Source: Iodobacter violaceini (GTDB lineage Bacteria > Pseudomonadota > Gammaproteobacteria > Burkholderiales > Chitinibacteraceae). From it: a DNA stretch of 64,000 nt. The notes below the pieces were generated by a model. It was not told where the DNA came from. It was given only the letters and a program-made list of their open reading frames with translations, and did no database searches. Of the stretch, positions 28,823 through 37,974 are shown piece by piece. Each line of letters opens with the position of its first letter. The first letter of the stretch is position 1. The translations under genes were made by a program, and so were the position numbers. The DNA lies in assembly GCF_011601265.1 (NCBI RefSeq), contig NZ_JAAOLX010000001.1:682001-746000 (forward strand). Direction: 5' to 3'.

Positions 28823-29935
28823 CTAAGCAGCCTGCCCCAGGATCGCCCGCGACATTTGTGCCCCAGACAAGCAGCCTACCAGCTTGCCATCTTGCGCCAG
28901 AATCAGCTCGCAGCCAGTCTGGGCATAAACCGCAAAGGCCTCGCGCAGCCGGATATCCGCATCCACCACGGTAGGTTTGGCACGCAGTAAGGATAAAGGC
29001 TCTGGCGCATGCCAGTATTGCACCGCAGAGCGTGCATTCTGTGCGCCAGACATGATCTGCTCCAGGCCAGGAAAATGGCCGGGCCGCATCAGGCTGGCGG
29101 CAGACAGCACATTCAGCGGATTACTATGTTTTACAAACTGGCGAACATAATCATCAGCCGGCTGAAACATAATCTCTTGTGGTGTGCCATTTTGCACAAT
29201 CTGCCCATCACGCAGGATGGCAATGTGCGAGCCCAGCTTTAATGCTTCGTCCATATCATGGCTGACAAAAACAATGGTTTTACGCAGTGTTTTTTGCAAG
29301 CTGAGTAATTCATCCTGCAGCTGATTACGAATCAGCGGATCAAGCGCCGAAAAGGGCTCGTCCATCAGTAAAATATCGCTATCCACTGCCAGCGCCCGTG
29401 CTAATCCTACCCTTTGCTGCATGCCGCCAGACAGCTCGGCAGGCAACGCATAACGCCTGCGCCCCAGCCCTACCTGCTCCAGCACGGTATCCACACGGCG
29501 CTTGCTTTCTTTGGCGCTCAGTTGCAAAGCATGCAAGCCAAAGGCTACGTTTTCTTCCACATTCAGCCAGGGCATCAGCGCAAAGTTTTGAAACACCATG
29601 GCAATGCCACGGGTACGCACCTCCCGCAGCTGCCTGGCCGGGCAATTAGCCATATCCACTTCTGCCCCGGCACAGCGCACGGTCAGCTGGCCGCGGCTGA
29701 TTGGATTTAAACCATTAATCGCCCTGAGCAGGCTGGATTTTCCTGAGCCAGACAAGCCCATCAGCACACACATTTCGCCCTCTTCTACCCGCAGGCAGGC
29801 ATCACGCACTGCTACTAACTGACCGGTACGGTCAAAAATATCATCGCGCGACAGCGCCTGATCAATCAGCGGGAAAGCGGCTTCAGGCTGCTGGCCGAAT
29901 ACTTCATCGACATGGTCAAAACAAATGGCGCTCAT
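28823..29935 (-). CDS. choV: Choline ABC transporter ATP-binding protein ChoV
   Basis: The 370-residue ATPase energises quaternary-amine uptake. It has the long N-terminal extension of the ChoV/ProV group (VDEVFGQQPEAAFPLIDQAL), Walker A GLSGSGKSS, Q-loop VFQNFALMP, signature ELSGGMQQRVGLARAL, Walker B ILLMDEPFSALD and the H-loop FVSHDMDEA. The C-terminal 100 residues form a single CBS-like regulatory segment. It is the last gene of choX-choW-choV and overlaps choW by four bases (ATGA). Confidence 0.92.
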   Translation of the reverse strand: MSAICFDHVDEVFGQQPEAAFPLIDQALSRDDIFDRTGQLVAVRDACLRVEEGEMCVLMGLSGSGKSSLLRAINGLNPISRGQLTVRCAGAEVDMANCPARQLREVRTRGIAMVFQNFALMPWLNVEENVAFGLHALQLSAKESKRRVDTVLEQVGLGRRRYALPAELSGGMQQRVGLARALAVDSDILLMDEPFSALDPLIRNQLQDELLSLQKTLRKTIVFVSHDMDEALKLGSHIAILRDGQIVQNGTPQEIMFQPADDYVRQFVKHSNPLNVLSAASLMRPGHFPGLEQIMSGAQNARSAVQYWHAPEPLSLLRAKPTVVDADIRLREAFAVYAQTGCELILAQDGKLVGCLSGAQMSRAILGQAA

Positions 29936-30783
29936 CGTTTTTCTCTTGATAAAGAATTGGACTGACAGAGGCGATCGAGCATGATCGCCAGTAAAACGAT
30001 CGCTAAACCCGCCTCAAAACCCAGGGCCATATCGGCGGTATTTAAGGCACGAACAACAGGCTGGCCCAATCCTTCTGCCCCCACTAAGGCTGCAATCACC
30101 ACCATAGAGAGCGATAACATAATGCACTGCGTTAAGCCAGCGGCAATACCGGGCATGGCAGCGGGCAGCTCCACCCGCCACAGCCGGGCTAAAGGAGAAT
30201 AACCAAAGGCCTTAGCCGCTTCTAATAGTGGAGGCGGAATATCACGCAAACCCAGATAAGTCAGCCGCACAGGGGCAGGCAGGGCAAAAATAATGGTAGA
30301 GACCATCGCAGGCACGATGCCCAGGCCAAATAACATTAAGGTAGGAATCAGATACACAAAGGTAGGGATGGTCTGCATCAAATCCAGCAGAGGATGAAGC
30401 ACCCGATAAACCCAGGGCCGGTGCGCCGCCGCAATACCTAAGGGCACACCGATCAGCATACAGATTGCAGAGGCCAGAGCAACTTGCACCAGCGTTTGCA
30501 GTGTGGCCTCACGATAAGCCAGATTGTCGATCAGAATCAGGGCTAATGCTGAAAACAGCGTTAAGCCCCAACTTCGTCGTAAACGATAAATCAAAAATGT
30601 GGCGATAAAAAGCAGGAGCAATGGCGGGCAAGCGACCAACACACGGGTCATCGCCTGCACCGCACTTTCAAGCCCATCACTAAAAAAGGCAAGCCCACCG
30701 GCTGCAGGCTCAGTCAGCCGTGCTACACCGGCTGCTACCCACTGACCTATTGGTAATTTATCCACGAGGCTCTCCCACATCAT
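29932..30783 (-). CDS. choW: Choline ABC transporter permease ChoW
   Basis: A 283-residue permease with about seven hydrophobic segments. The binding-protein-dependent permease domain includes GVPLGIAAAHRPWVYRVLHP, LLDLMQTIPTFVYLIP, MLFGLGIVPAMVSTIIFALP and the ATPase-coupling EAA loop LLEAAKAFGYSPLARLWRVE. This resembles ProW/ChoW. It sits 74 bases after choX and overlaps choV. Confidence 0.92.
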   Translation of the reverse strand: MMWESLVDKLPIGQWVAAGVARLTEPAAGGLAFFSDGLESAVQAMTRVLVACPPLLLLFIATFLIYRLRRSWGLTLFSALALILIDNLAYREATLQTLVQVALASAICMLIGVPLGIAAAHRPWVYRVLHPLLDLMQTIPTFVYLIPTLMLFGLGIVPAMVSTIIFALPAPVRLTYLGLRDIPPPLLEAAKAFGYSPLARLWRVELPAAMPGIAAGLTQCIMLSLSMVVIAALVGAEGLGQPVVRALNTADMALGFEAGLAIVLLAIMLDRLCQSNSLSREKR

Positions 30784-30857
30784 CGGCAGATGAGCTGCCA
30801 GGAACTGTCTTTTTCCCGGCAGCAGCGGTGGATTTATCCCTTAAATACACAATCATC

Positions 30858-31817
30858 CTAGCGAGCATCCGACACCACGGCAGATTGATTCAACCAGGCT
30901 TTTAATACCGGCACAGCAGGCTGGCCGTTAAAACTATTTACCCCGCTTAACCAGGGTGTCCAGATGGCCGGGTTTTGGCTCAGCCACTGACGGGCCGCTA
31001 CTTTAGCGTCCTGCTTCTGATCCAGAATCTGCCCCATCAGCTTGTTTTCAATTTCGGTGCTGAATGAGATATTTTTCAGCAAACGGCCAACATTAGGGCA
31101 TTGCTTTGCGTAAGCAGAGCGGGTGGTGGTATGCACGGTTGCACCGCCCAGATTAGGCCCGAAGTAAGCATCGCCCCCTTCCAGATAACGCAGTTTTAAA
31201 TTGCGGTTCATCGGGTGCGGCTCCCAGCCCAAAAACACCACCCATTGCTGCTTTAAAGCTGCGCGTTTAACCTGGGTAAGCATGCCCGCTTCGCTGGATT
31301 CCACCAATTTAAAATCCTGCAAACCAAAGGCTTTATCTTTAATCATGCTGCTGATCAGGCGATTGCCATCGTTGCCCGCTTCAATGCCATAAATACGTTT
31401 GGCAAAGCGATCAGAAAACTTAGCGATATCACTAAAGTGACGCACCCCGGCCTGATACACATATTCAGGCACAGCCAGTGTGTATTTTGCGCCTGTCAGA
31501 TTGGTGCGCAGCACTTCTACACTGCCATTTTTTAAATAAGGATCAATGTCGTTTTTCATTGTGGGCATCCAATTGCCCAGAAAAACATCGATATCCTGCG
31601 TCTGCATCGCGTGAAAGGTAACGGGCACGGAGAGCATTTTAATTTCGGACTGATAGCCCAGCGCGGCAAGCATCTCGCTGGTGAGCGCAGTCGTTGCCGT
31701 AACGTCCGTCCAGCCCACATCAGAAAAGCGCACTGTTTTACAGGCAGCGGGCTCAGCGGCATAGCCTGCAACGCTGGAAAAGAAGAGAGCAGTTAAAAGT
31801 AAGCGCGGCATAATCAT
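30858..31817 (-). CDS. choX: Choline-binding periplasmic protein ChoX
   Basis: A 319-residue solute-binding protein for choline or a related betaine. Signal peptide at the N-terminus (PRLLLTALFFSSVAGYAA), then the ligand-binding domain with KTVRFSDVGWTDVTATTALT, DVFLGNWMPTMKNDIDPYL, GIEAGNDGNRLISSM and VFLGWEPHPMN; the aromatic residues in VGWTD, NWMP and GWEPHPMN correspond to the aromatic box that holds the quaternary ammonium. I chose ATG 31817 because it overlaps the stop codon of a small upstream ORF (ATGA); an ATG at 31811 and one at 31850 are also in frame. No bet genes for choline oxidation are nearby. Confidence 0.9.
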   Translation of the reverse strand: MIMPRLLLTALFFSSVAGYAAEPAACKTVRFSDVGWTDVTATTALTSEMLAALGYQSEIKMLSVPVTFHAMQTQDIDVFLGNWMPTMKNDIDPYLKNGSVEVLRTNLTGAKYTLAVPEYVYQAGVRHFSDIAKFSDRFAKRIYGIEAGNDGNRLISSMIKDKAFGLQDFKLVESSEAGMLTQVKRAALKQQWVVFLGWEPHPMNRNLKLRYLEGGDAYFGPNLGGATVHTTTRSAYAKQCPNVGRLLKNISFSTEIENKLMGQILDQKQDAKVAARQWLSQNPAIWTPWLSGVNSFNGQPAVPVLKAWLNQSAVVSDAR

Positions 31818-31993
31818 AATTGGCGCAACTTTGCCACGATAAAGCGGCATAACTTTTGCAAAACCGGTCTTAGTTCAGGAGCAGCCCCTGCCGAACTGGC
31901 GCTAAAGCGCGAAGCCAGCATAAAACGCACTGGTGCAGCTTGGGAAACGTCTTCACGACGCGTATTGACCATCGAACCATAAAGCAGACTCAT
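31814..31993 (-). CDS. Small ORF translationally coupled to choX (candidate leader or small protein)
   Basis: A 59-codon ORF starts at ATG 31993 (MSLLYGSMVNTRREDVSQAA) with a strong GGAAGG site 9 bases upstream, and its TGA overlaps the choX ATG at 31817. It encodes a basic, non-membrane peptide I do not recognise. The strong ribosome site here, together with the weak one of choX itself, suggests that translation of this ORF feeds ribosomes into choX. Either a true small protein or a coupling leader is possible. Confidence 0.5.
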   Translation of the reverse strand: MSLLYGSMVNTRREDVSQAAPVRFMLASRFSASSAGAAPELRPVLQKLCRFIVAKLRQL

Positions 31994-32127
31994 CGCACTC
32001 ATCCTTCCAGAAGGAAAATGTATGTATGAATGCTAAAGGTCTGCTTGTAAAAATGAGGTAAATAAATTGATGGGCAGTATAAAGACGCTATAAAAACGCC
32101 TGAATAACTAAAAACAGATCTCCCGGT

Positions 32128-33234
32128 TTACCAGGATTCTTCACGCGGAGCACGAATAGACAGCCACAGCAGCAAAGCAATTGCACCATAGGGCCACAGA
32201 TCACTGATCACAGCCGACAAACCATTGAAATGCAGCAAATGCCCGTAATGCCAGCGGAACAGCGGCAAAGTAGCCGACAGCTGCGGAGTAAGCGGCCAAA
32301 ACCAGCCAATCACCAGAGTAGCGATCAGCGCCAGCGCCCCCACTAAGGCCCGCAGCCGCCGGTTTAATCGCCACAGCAGCACTAAGGCCAGCGTGCCCAG
32401 CAGGCCACCTGCCACGATATTGATATTAATCCAGGCAAAAAACTGAGCGGGCTTGAGCAAAAGCCCGGCAAAACCCAGCTTAAGCAGCAGCGCCGTCAGC
32501 AAGGTAAAGCGGATCGCCTTCGGGCTTTGCCAGGTATGGCGCACCAGGACCGACACAAATAAAGCCACCCCCAAAAAGTGCAGCATCATGCCGCCGCCTT
32601 CCAGCAGTCTTAAAAACAGCTTGGCATTTTGCATCGGCGATTCAAAAGGCTGTGGCAGGCCGGGGGATTCAACCACTACGCCCAAAAAAGGCTGGGATGG
32701 ATCCAGCTGAGTAATAAACCAAAGTACCAGCCAGGTTGTGCCCCACTCCACGGCAGGGCCAGGTGCAAACCATGCATGGCGGGCAGCCAGCCAGCGGTTT
32801 TGCCAGTAACGGTTACCTAAAATCAGCGCCAGCAGCACACCAAGCAGTGCGCCAAAACTATTACTCAGAATATCCAGATTAGAGGCCACACGGCCAGGCA
32901 AAAATTGCTGAATAAACTCGACGGTTGACGACAAAGCCAGGCCGGACAATGCCGCTAAAAAGCTGCCATAGCGAAGATGGCGCAATGAAATGGCCATACT
33001 AAAACCCAGAGGCAAATAGGCCAGCACATTGATGGTGTTATCAAAAAAAGTGAAATAGTAAGGCAGAGGATAGGCATAAAAAGCCCAAACCGGCTCCCCT
33101 GTAAAACGCCAGCCATTAAAGGGGTAGAGGCTGACCACCAGAATCACCAGCGCCGAGCAGAAGGCAATATAACGAGGCACTCTGGTCGGAGTAATTCGCC
33201 TGGCGAGATAGCTGATGTTGAGGGAATGTCTCAT
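32128..33234 (-). CDS. VanZ-family membrane protein
   Basis: A 368-residue inner-membrane protein with about nine hydrophobic segments. The N-terminal half matches the VanZ-like domain: YPFNGWRFTG, FDNTINVLAYLPLGFSMAIS, STVEFIQQFLPGRVASNLDI and LSNSFGALLGVLLALIL. VanZ of enterococci raises teicoplanin resistance, but most VanZ-domain proteins have unknown function and no antibiotic link is implied here. The C-terminal half carries further membrane helices of no known family. It follows the polyamine-binding protein gene in the same direction, after a terminator, and is not part of that operon. Confidence 0.87.
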   Translation of the reverse strand: MRHSLNISYLARRITPTRVPRYIAFCSALVILVVSLYPFNGWRFTGEPVWAFYAYPLPYYFTFFDNTINVLAYLPLGFSMAISLRHLRYGSFLAALSGLALSSTVEFIQQFLPGRVASNLDILSNSFGALLGVLLALILGNRYWQNRWLAARHAWFAPGPAVEWGTTWLVLWFITQLDPSQPFLGVVVESPGLPQPFESPMQNAKLFLRLLEGGGMMLHFLGVALFVSVLVRHTWQSPKAIRFTLLTALLLKLGFAGLLLKPAQFFAWININIVAGGLLGTLALVLLWRLNRRLRALVGALALIATLVIGWFWPLTPQLSATLPLFRWHYGHLLHFNGLSAVISDLWPYGAIALLLWLSIRAPREESW

Positions 33235-33242
33235 TCAAGAAA

Positions 33243-33275
33243 AGGGAGAGCCGCATTTTTGCAGCTCTCCTTATT
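33243..33275 (-). terminator. Terminator after the polyamine-binding protein gene
   Basis: GGAGAGC (33245-33251) and GCTCTCC (33264-33270) form a stem with a 12-base loop. Read on the minus strand it comes just after the potD stop and is followed by CTTTTCTT, a passable U-tract. Confidence 0.7.
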
Positions 33276-33280
33276 GCCCC

Positions 33281-34339
33281 TTATTTAGAGGTTTTAACCT
33301 GAGTCCACAAACGGCTTAAATCACGACGTTGCTTGGCATCAAGCGGTTTAAGCTGCTGCAGTTTCTTTAATGCGGCTTCATCCGGGAATACGGCCGTATT
33401 CTTTTTCATTTCAGCGTTCACAAACGGCGCAGCTGCACTGTTTGGATTACCCGTACCCACCATATTGGTCAGCTCGCTCGAATTTTTACCTTCCAGCATA
33501 AAGTTAACAAACTTATGCGCGAGATCCGGGCGTGGAGCAGATTTGAGCACCATCATATTGTCCACAGACAGAGTGTTACCTTCTTTTTGCAAACCGTAGC
33601 TGACGGTGAAGGCACGCTTGGCTGTTTTGGCATCGGTAGCAGCCTGGAACATATCACTGGAATAACCATGAGCGACCCAGATATTGCCCAGCGTTAATTC
33701 CTTGATATAGCTTTGTGAATTAAACGCAGCCCAGAATGGCTTGGCTTTAATAATGGTTTCTTGCGCTTTTTTCCATTCTTCCGGCTTGGTGGAGTTTGGA
33801 GAAAAACCGTTATACATCAGGGATGCTGCAAATAATTCATTGGCATCATCCAGTACCGTAACCTTGCCTTTAATTTTAGCCAGGATCGCCGGATCAAAAA
33901 TAAGCGACCATGAATTTGGCTCGATGCCCAGCTCTTTTAGCTTGGTTTGATTAAAGCCCAGCAAGGTAGTGGTAAAGGAATAAGGCAGGGAGAATTGATT
34001 ACCCGGATCAAACTGACTATTTAAAAAGGTAGGGTTCACATTTTTGATATTGCTCAGCTTGGATTTATCCAGCGGCTGCACCATGCCCTGCTTAATCAAT
34101 GGCGGCATTGCAAAACCTGTAGGCACGACCACGTCGTAGCCTTTAGCACCAGCGCTCAGCTTGGCCAGCATTTCTTCCATTGCACCATAGTAATCCTGCA
34201 CTACGCGGCATTTACATTCTGTCTGGAAGCGTTTGACCGTTTCTGGCGCAATATAATTGTTCCAGTTGTAAACGTGGAGCACTTCTTCGGCATTTGCCAT
34301 ATTGGCTGCCAGTAAAAGCGTGAATAATAATTTCTTCAT
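33281..34339 (-). CDS. potD: Periplasmic polyamine-binding protein (PotD/PotF type)
   Basis: A 352-residue binding protein for spermidine or putrescine. A short signal peptide (MKKLLFTLLLAANMANA) precedes LHVYNWNNYIAPETVKRF, the hallmark start of the PotD/PotF family; GYDVVVPTGFAMPPLIKQGM, PYSFTTTLLGFN and AHGYSSDMFQA are further family blocks. It is the last gene of the pot cluster, 183 bases after the second permease gene, so it may have its own promoter and be made in excess, as is usual for binding proteins. Which polyamine it prefers cannot be decided from the motifs. Confidence 0.92.
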   Translation of the reverse strand: MKKLLFTLLLAANMANAEEVLHVYNWNNYIAPETVKRFQTECKCRVVQDYYGAMEEMLAKLSAGAKGYDVVVPTGFAMPPLIKQGMVQPLDKSKLSNIKNVNPTFLNSQFDPGNQFSLPYSFTTTLLGFNQTKLKELGIEPNSWSLIFDPAILAKIKGKVTVLDDANELFAASLMYNGFSPNSTKPEEWKKAQETIIKAKPFWAAFNSQSYIKELTLGNIWVAHGYSSDMFQAATDAKTAKRAFTVSYGLQKEGNTLSVDNMMVLKSAPRPDLAHKFVNFMLEGKNSSELTNMVGTGNPNSAAAPFVNAEMKKNTAVFPDEAALKKLQQLKPLDAKQRRDLSRLWTQVKTSK

Positions 34340-34522
34340 GTCTCAAACACTCCAAAGCAGTTGAATAAAAAGACCCGCTGATTATGCCTTATTTTGTACA
34401 ATCCATTTCAGGTGCCTGCACAAATGTTGCTGATCTGCCATAAGCATAAAAAAATCAGAACATATGTGCATTAAATAGCACCGAAACAGCGCAAGCGGGC
34501 CATGCCCGCCCCGCTCAAAACA

Positions 34523-35296
34523 TTACTTCGCCCTTAAAGCGCCTGGTGCTAATTTACCTGCAATCAGAATCAAAGCCAGAGTAAGCAACATCAGTAAAGT
34601 AGAAATCGCATTCACTTCTGGTGTAACGGCAATTCTGATCATCGAATAAATTTGCAGCGGTAAAGTAGAAGCACCTGCCCCGGCAGTAAAGAAAGTAATC
34701 ACAAAATCATCAATCGATAAAGTGAATGCCATTAAAGCACCTGCAATAATCCCCGGCATAATTAAAGGCATGGTAATTAAGCGAAATGCCTGCAGCGGCG
34801 TTGCACCCAAATCACGCGCAGCCTCTACCAGGGCTTCATCCATACCCTGCAAACGGGAACGCACCACAATCGCCACAAAACCAATACAAAAAGCAATATG
34901 CGCCAGCGTGACCGAAAACAAACCTAAGGTCATATTCAGCATTACAAAAAACATTAACAGCGATACGCCCATTAATATTTCAGGGATTGCGATCGGCGTG
35001 AGCACTAAAACCGGTAATAGGCGCAGCTTGTATTTATACATTGCCATGCCCGCTAAAGTGCCAAAAATAGTGGCAAAGAAGCTGGTAATCACAGCAATTA
35101 ATAAAGAGTTGCGGGCAGCAACCAGCATTTGCTCATCATTAAATAAAATGCGATACCACTTGAATGTAAAACCAACCCATTCGGCATTTAAGCGTGAATC
35201 ATTAAATGAATACACCACCACAATCACCAGTGGTAAATACAAAAAACCATAGGTTAATAAGGCCACGGCCCACAGCCATTTACTTTGCTTAGTCAT
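34523..35296 (-). CDS. potC: Polyamine ABC transporter permease (PotC type)
   Basis: A 257-residue permease with six membrane helices. LYLPLVIVVVYSFNDSRLNA, WYRILFNDEQMLVAARNSL and the coupling loop LVEAARDLGATPLQAFRLIT, followed by FTLSIDDFVITFF, are closer to PotC than to PotI by eye. ATG 35296 (MTKQSKWLWAV) is used; it overlaps the end of potB by 8 bases, a sign of coupled translation. Confidence 0.9.
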   Translation of the reverse strand: MTKQSKWLWAVALLTYGFLYLPLVIVVVYSFNDSRLNAEWVGFTFKWYRILFNDEQMLVAARNSLLIAVITSFFATIFGTLAGMAMYKYKLRLLPVLVLTPIAIPEILMGVSLLMFFVMLNMTLGLFSVTLAHIAFCIGFVAIVVRSRLQGMDEALVEAARDLGATPLQAFRLITMPLIMPGIIAGALMAFTLSIDDFVITFFTAGAGASTLPLQIYSMIRIAVTPEVNAISTLLMLLTLALILIAGKLAPGALRAK

Positions 35297-36224
35297 GTTG
35301 TTTTTTCCTTCCACGACTAATCAAGGTCGCCAATACCGCCAGCAGTAACACCCCACCCGTGAGCATAATTGACAGGGTCGAACCAAATGGCCAGTCACGG
35401 CTATCAAGGAACTGCTGTTTTATTAAATTACCCACCATAATGCCATCGGTGCCGCCCACCAGATCAGGCACGGCAAACATGCCCAGAGCCGGAATAAATA
35501 CTAAAGCTGCGCCTGCCCAGACACCCGGCAGGGATAATGGCCAGGTAATACGCCAGAAACGCTGCCAGGCCGATGCGCCCAAATCTTGCGCAGCATCCAA
35601 TAGCGCCATATCGTGTTTTTCTAAATTGGCATAGAGTGGCAATACCATAAACGGTAAATGCACATACACCAGCACCACAATCACCGCAAAATGAGTAAAC
35701 AGAAACTGCTGCGGGCCAATACCAAACCACGCTAATACGCTGTTCACCGTCATGGCAAAATAGCCCTGCGGCCCCAGAATAATCATCCAGGCATAAACGC
35801 GGATTAAGAAATTACTCCAGAATGGCAGAATCACCAGCAATACTAATAAATCACGGTATTTCTTCGGGCTGCGCGCAATCAGCCACGCCAGCGGATAAGC
35901 CAGAATGATACAAAACAGCGTTGTTAAGCCTGCGTACCAGAATGATTTAATAAATAATTCAACATAAACCCCGTCTTCAAAAAAACGGCTGAAGTTTTCC
36001 AGCGTTAAAAAATCACGCCAGTTTTGTGAATTAATTAAAAGCTCGCGTGCGCCTGTATCCGGGTTGATATCCACCAGCGGCATCAGCCCGCCGTATTCAC
36101 CCGGGAAGCGAAACGCTGAAAAAATCATCATCAGCGTAGGCACGGCAAAAAAGATCAGCAGATATAAGAGCGGCGGGCCAGAAATCAGCCACTTCGCCAG
36201 ACCTGGCGATTTTACTTTGGACAT
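35289..36224 (-). CDS. potB: Polyamine ABC transporter permease (PotB/PotH type)
   Basis: A 311-residue permease with six predicted membrane helices. An extended loop follows the first helix (FRFPGEYGGLMPLVDINPDTG), then WYAGLTTLFCIILAYPLAWL, ARSPKKYRDLLVLLVILPFW, NFLIRVYAWMIILGPQGYF and the coupling loop LLDAAQDLGASAWQRFWRITW. It pairs with the PotC-type protein to form the membrane channel. It starts 10 bases after the ATPase gene ends. Confidence 0.92.
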   Translation of the reverse strand: MSKVKSPGLAKWLISGPPLLYLLIFFAVPTLMMIFSAFRFPGEYGGLMPLVDINPDTGARELLINSQNWRDFLTLENFSRFFEDGVYVELFIKSFWYAGLTTLFCIILAYPLAWLIARSPKKYRDLLVLLVILPFWSNFLIRVYAWMIILGPQGYFAMTVNSVLAWFGIGPQQFLFTHFAVIVVLVYVHLPFMVLPLYANLEKHDMALLDAAQDLGASAWQRFWRITWPLSLPGVWAGAALVFIPALGMFAVPDLVGGTDGIMVGNLIKQQFLDSRDWPFGSTLSIMLTGGVLLLAVLATLISRGRKKQHD

Positions 36225-36233
36225 CTCGCCCCC

Positions 36234-37322
36234 TTAAGACAGCAAAAAGTGGCCAGCGTCATAACGCCATGCCAGCTCTACTGCATCATTGTCGTCAAAG
36301 AATTTGGCGCGGCCCGCTGCAGAATTAGGCAGCATGGCTTCAACTAAGAGACCATTTTCTAATTTCACAATATAAATAGTGACATCACCCAGATAGAGGC
36401 AGTTTTCAACCGTGCCTTTAAAGTGCACTTCATCTGCATCTGTATTATCCAGGCTGGCAGCCAGTTTGATTTTTTCAGGGCGCAAGCTCAGCGTGCCTTT
36501 CTGACCAATCGCGGCGCCTGCAACTGGCAGGGTTTCAGCAATACCCACACCGGCAATTTCAACCTGCATCCGCTCACCGGACACCGATTTAATCGTGGCA
36601 TCCAGTAAATTGCACTGGCCAATAAAATCAGCCACAAAACGGCTTTTTGGATAGCTGTAGATGGTTTCAGGCGCATCCAGCTGCTCTACCTGGCCTTTAT
36701 TCATCACGGCAATCCGGTGCGATAAAGCCAGCGCTTCGCCCTGATCGTGCGTCACATACACAAAGGTCACACCCACTTCTTTTTGCAGGGTGATCAGCTC
36801 CATCTGCATCTGCTCGCGTAATTTGGCATCAAGCGCAGATAAGGGCTCATCCAGCAGCAAGAGGCGCGGGCGATTCACCAAAGAGCGGGCAATGGCCACA
36901 CGCTGGCGCTGGCCACCGGATAATTCATGCGGAAAACGATGGGCAAATTCCTGCAAACGCACGTCTTCCAGAATTTCTGCCACGCGAAATTTAATTTCAG
37001 CGGCTTCGGCCTTCGCCATTTTTAGCGGAAAAGCGATATTGTCTGCCACGCTCATATGCGGAAACAGCGCGTAATTTTGAAATACGGTATGTACCGGGCG
37101 CTTTTCAGGCGGCACCATGGACATATCTTGCCCATCAAGCAAAATAGCGCCTGAATCCGGCTGTTCAAAACCGGCCAGCATCCGCAATAAAGTAGTTTTG
37201 CCGCAGCCCGAAGGGCCCAGCAAAGTAAAGAATTCACCGGCTTCCACCGACAAGCTCACATGATTAACGGCAGTGAAATCGCCGAAAGTTTTTACGACGT
37301 CACGGATCTCCAGCAGGGCCAT
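36234..37322 (-). CDS. potA: Polyamine ABC transporter ATP-binding protein
   Basis: A 362-residue ATPase, first gene of the pot operon. Walker A LLGPSGCGKTT, Q-loop VFQNYALFPHM, signature ELSGGQRQRVAIARSL, Walker B RLLLLDEPLSALD and H-loop VTHDQGEAL are intact; a C-terminal TOBE domain starts about residue 275. ATG 37322 (MALLEIRDVVKTFGDF) has GAGAAG just upstream; the 12 residues encoded before it are not family-like. The order ATPase, permease, permease, binding protein is that of potABCD. Confidence 0.93.
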   Translation of the reverse strand: MALLEIRDVVKTFGDFTAVNHVSLSVEAGEFFTLLGPSGCGKTTLLRMLAGFEQPDSGAILLDGQDMSMVPPEKRPVHTVFQNYALFPHMSVADNIAFPLKMAKAEAAEIKFRVAEILEDVRLQEFAHRFPHELSGGQRQRVAIARSLVNRPRLLLLDEPLSALDAKLREQMQMELITLQKEVGVTFVYVTHDQGEALALSHRIAVMNKGQVEQLDAPETIYSYPKSRFVADFIGQCNLLDATIKSVSGERMQVEIAGVGIAETLPVAGAAIGQKGTLSLRPEKIKLAASLDNTDADEVHFKGTVENCLYLGDVTIYIVKLENGLLVEAMLPNSAAGRAKFFDDNDAVELAWRYDAGHFLLS

Positions 37323-37974
37323 AGTCTTCTCACAAAAAAACGGTCGCCATTTTAACAAAAACTTACCCGCGGGGGAGTTTTTCTAAGCGCAAAAATCAGC
37401 CTTCATCATAGAAAATGAAAACATCTTATTGGGTTAAAATAATACCGATTGCCCATAACGCCCTTCAATCGGCGACTAAGGGCGATAACACGAATTCAGG
37501 CCGCTTTTTTTCACTCTTCCAAACCAGAAAAACAGGCATTATTTACAGGAAAAATAAGCCCGGGCAGCGTGCAAAAAAGCACGCTATTTCGCTCTGCCAG
37601 CCCGGCAAAGCGCGCGATACCAGCCTTAACGGCCTTGGAATACTAAAAAGTATTACAATAAATTTATTAATTGCGATTAATATTAAATCTGCATTTACTA
37701 TATTTACCTATACACACAATAGGGCACTTCAATACTTTGATCGCGAATATCTGTATGCAAAAAATAATAGCCGGATATCGCGGCAAGTATTCCTTACTGC
37801 TATGAATCATTTACAATCACGCTAATGACGCATTTGAAACAAGGGCAAGTGCTTGCTTACAATCAGCAAATAGCGCTTTGCAAGCAAATACTTAGCTTTG
37901 CTCCAGACGACTGGCAGGCCAAGTCAGCAAAAGCCAAATATGCAGCCCTAAACCCTTAGCACAGACCTATACAA
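37323..37974. other. 650-base intergenic region, mostly AT-rich, with a structured segment
   Basis: This space separates the leftward pot operon from the rightward HD-GYP/EAL pair and must contain both promoters. A plus-strand frame of 136 codons (37415-37825) is open but has no ribosome site, no recognisable composition and no motif, so I do not call it a gene. At 37560-37605 there is a nested inverted repeat: GCGTGC (37567-37572) pairs with GCACGC (37579-37584) around six A, and CCGGGC/GCCCGG pairs outside it. Nothing else is identified. Confidence 0.6.

Noticed and set aside
32128-33234. VanZ protein as an antibiotic-resistance gene
   Set aside because: Only the VanZ-like domain is present, with no vanA/B-type neighbours; most members of the family have no link to glycopeptides.
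37415-37825. A 136-codon plus-strand open frame upstream of the HD-GYP gene
   Set aside because: No ribosome binding site, no recognisable motif, low-complexity composition and an internal hairpin; it is more likely promoter or regulatory DNA.
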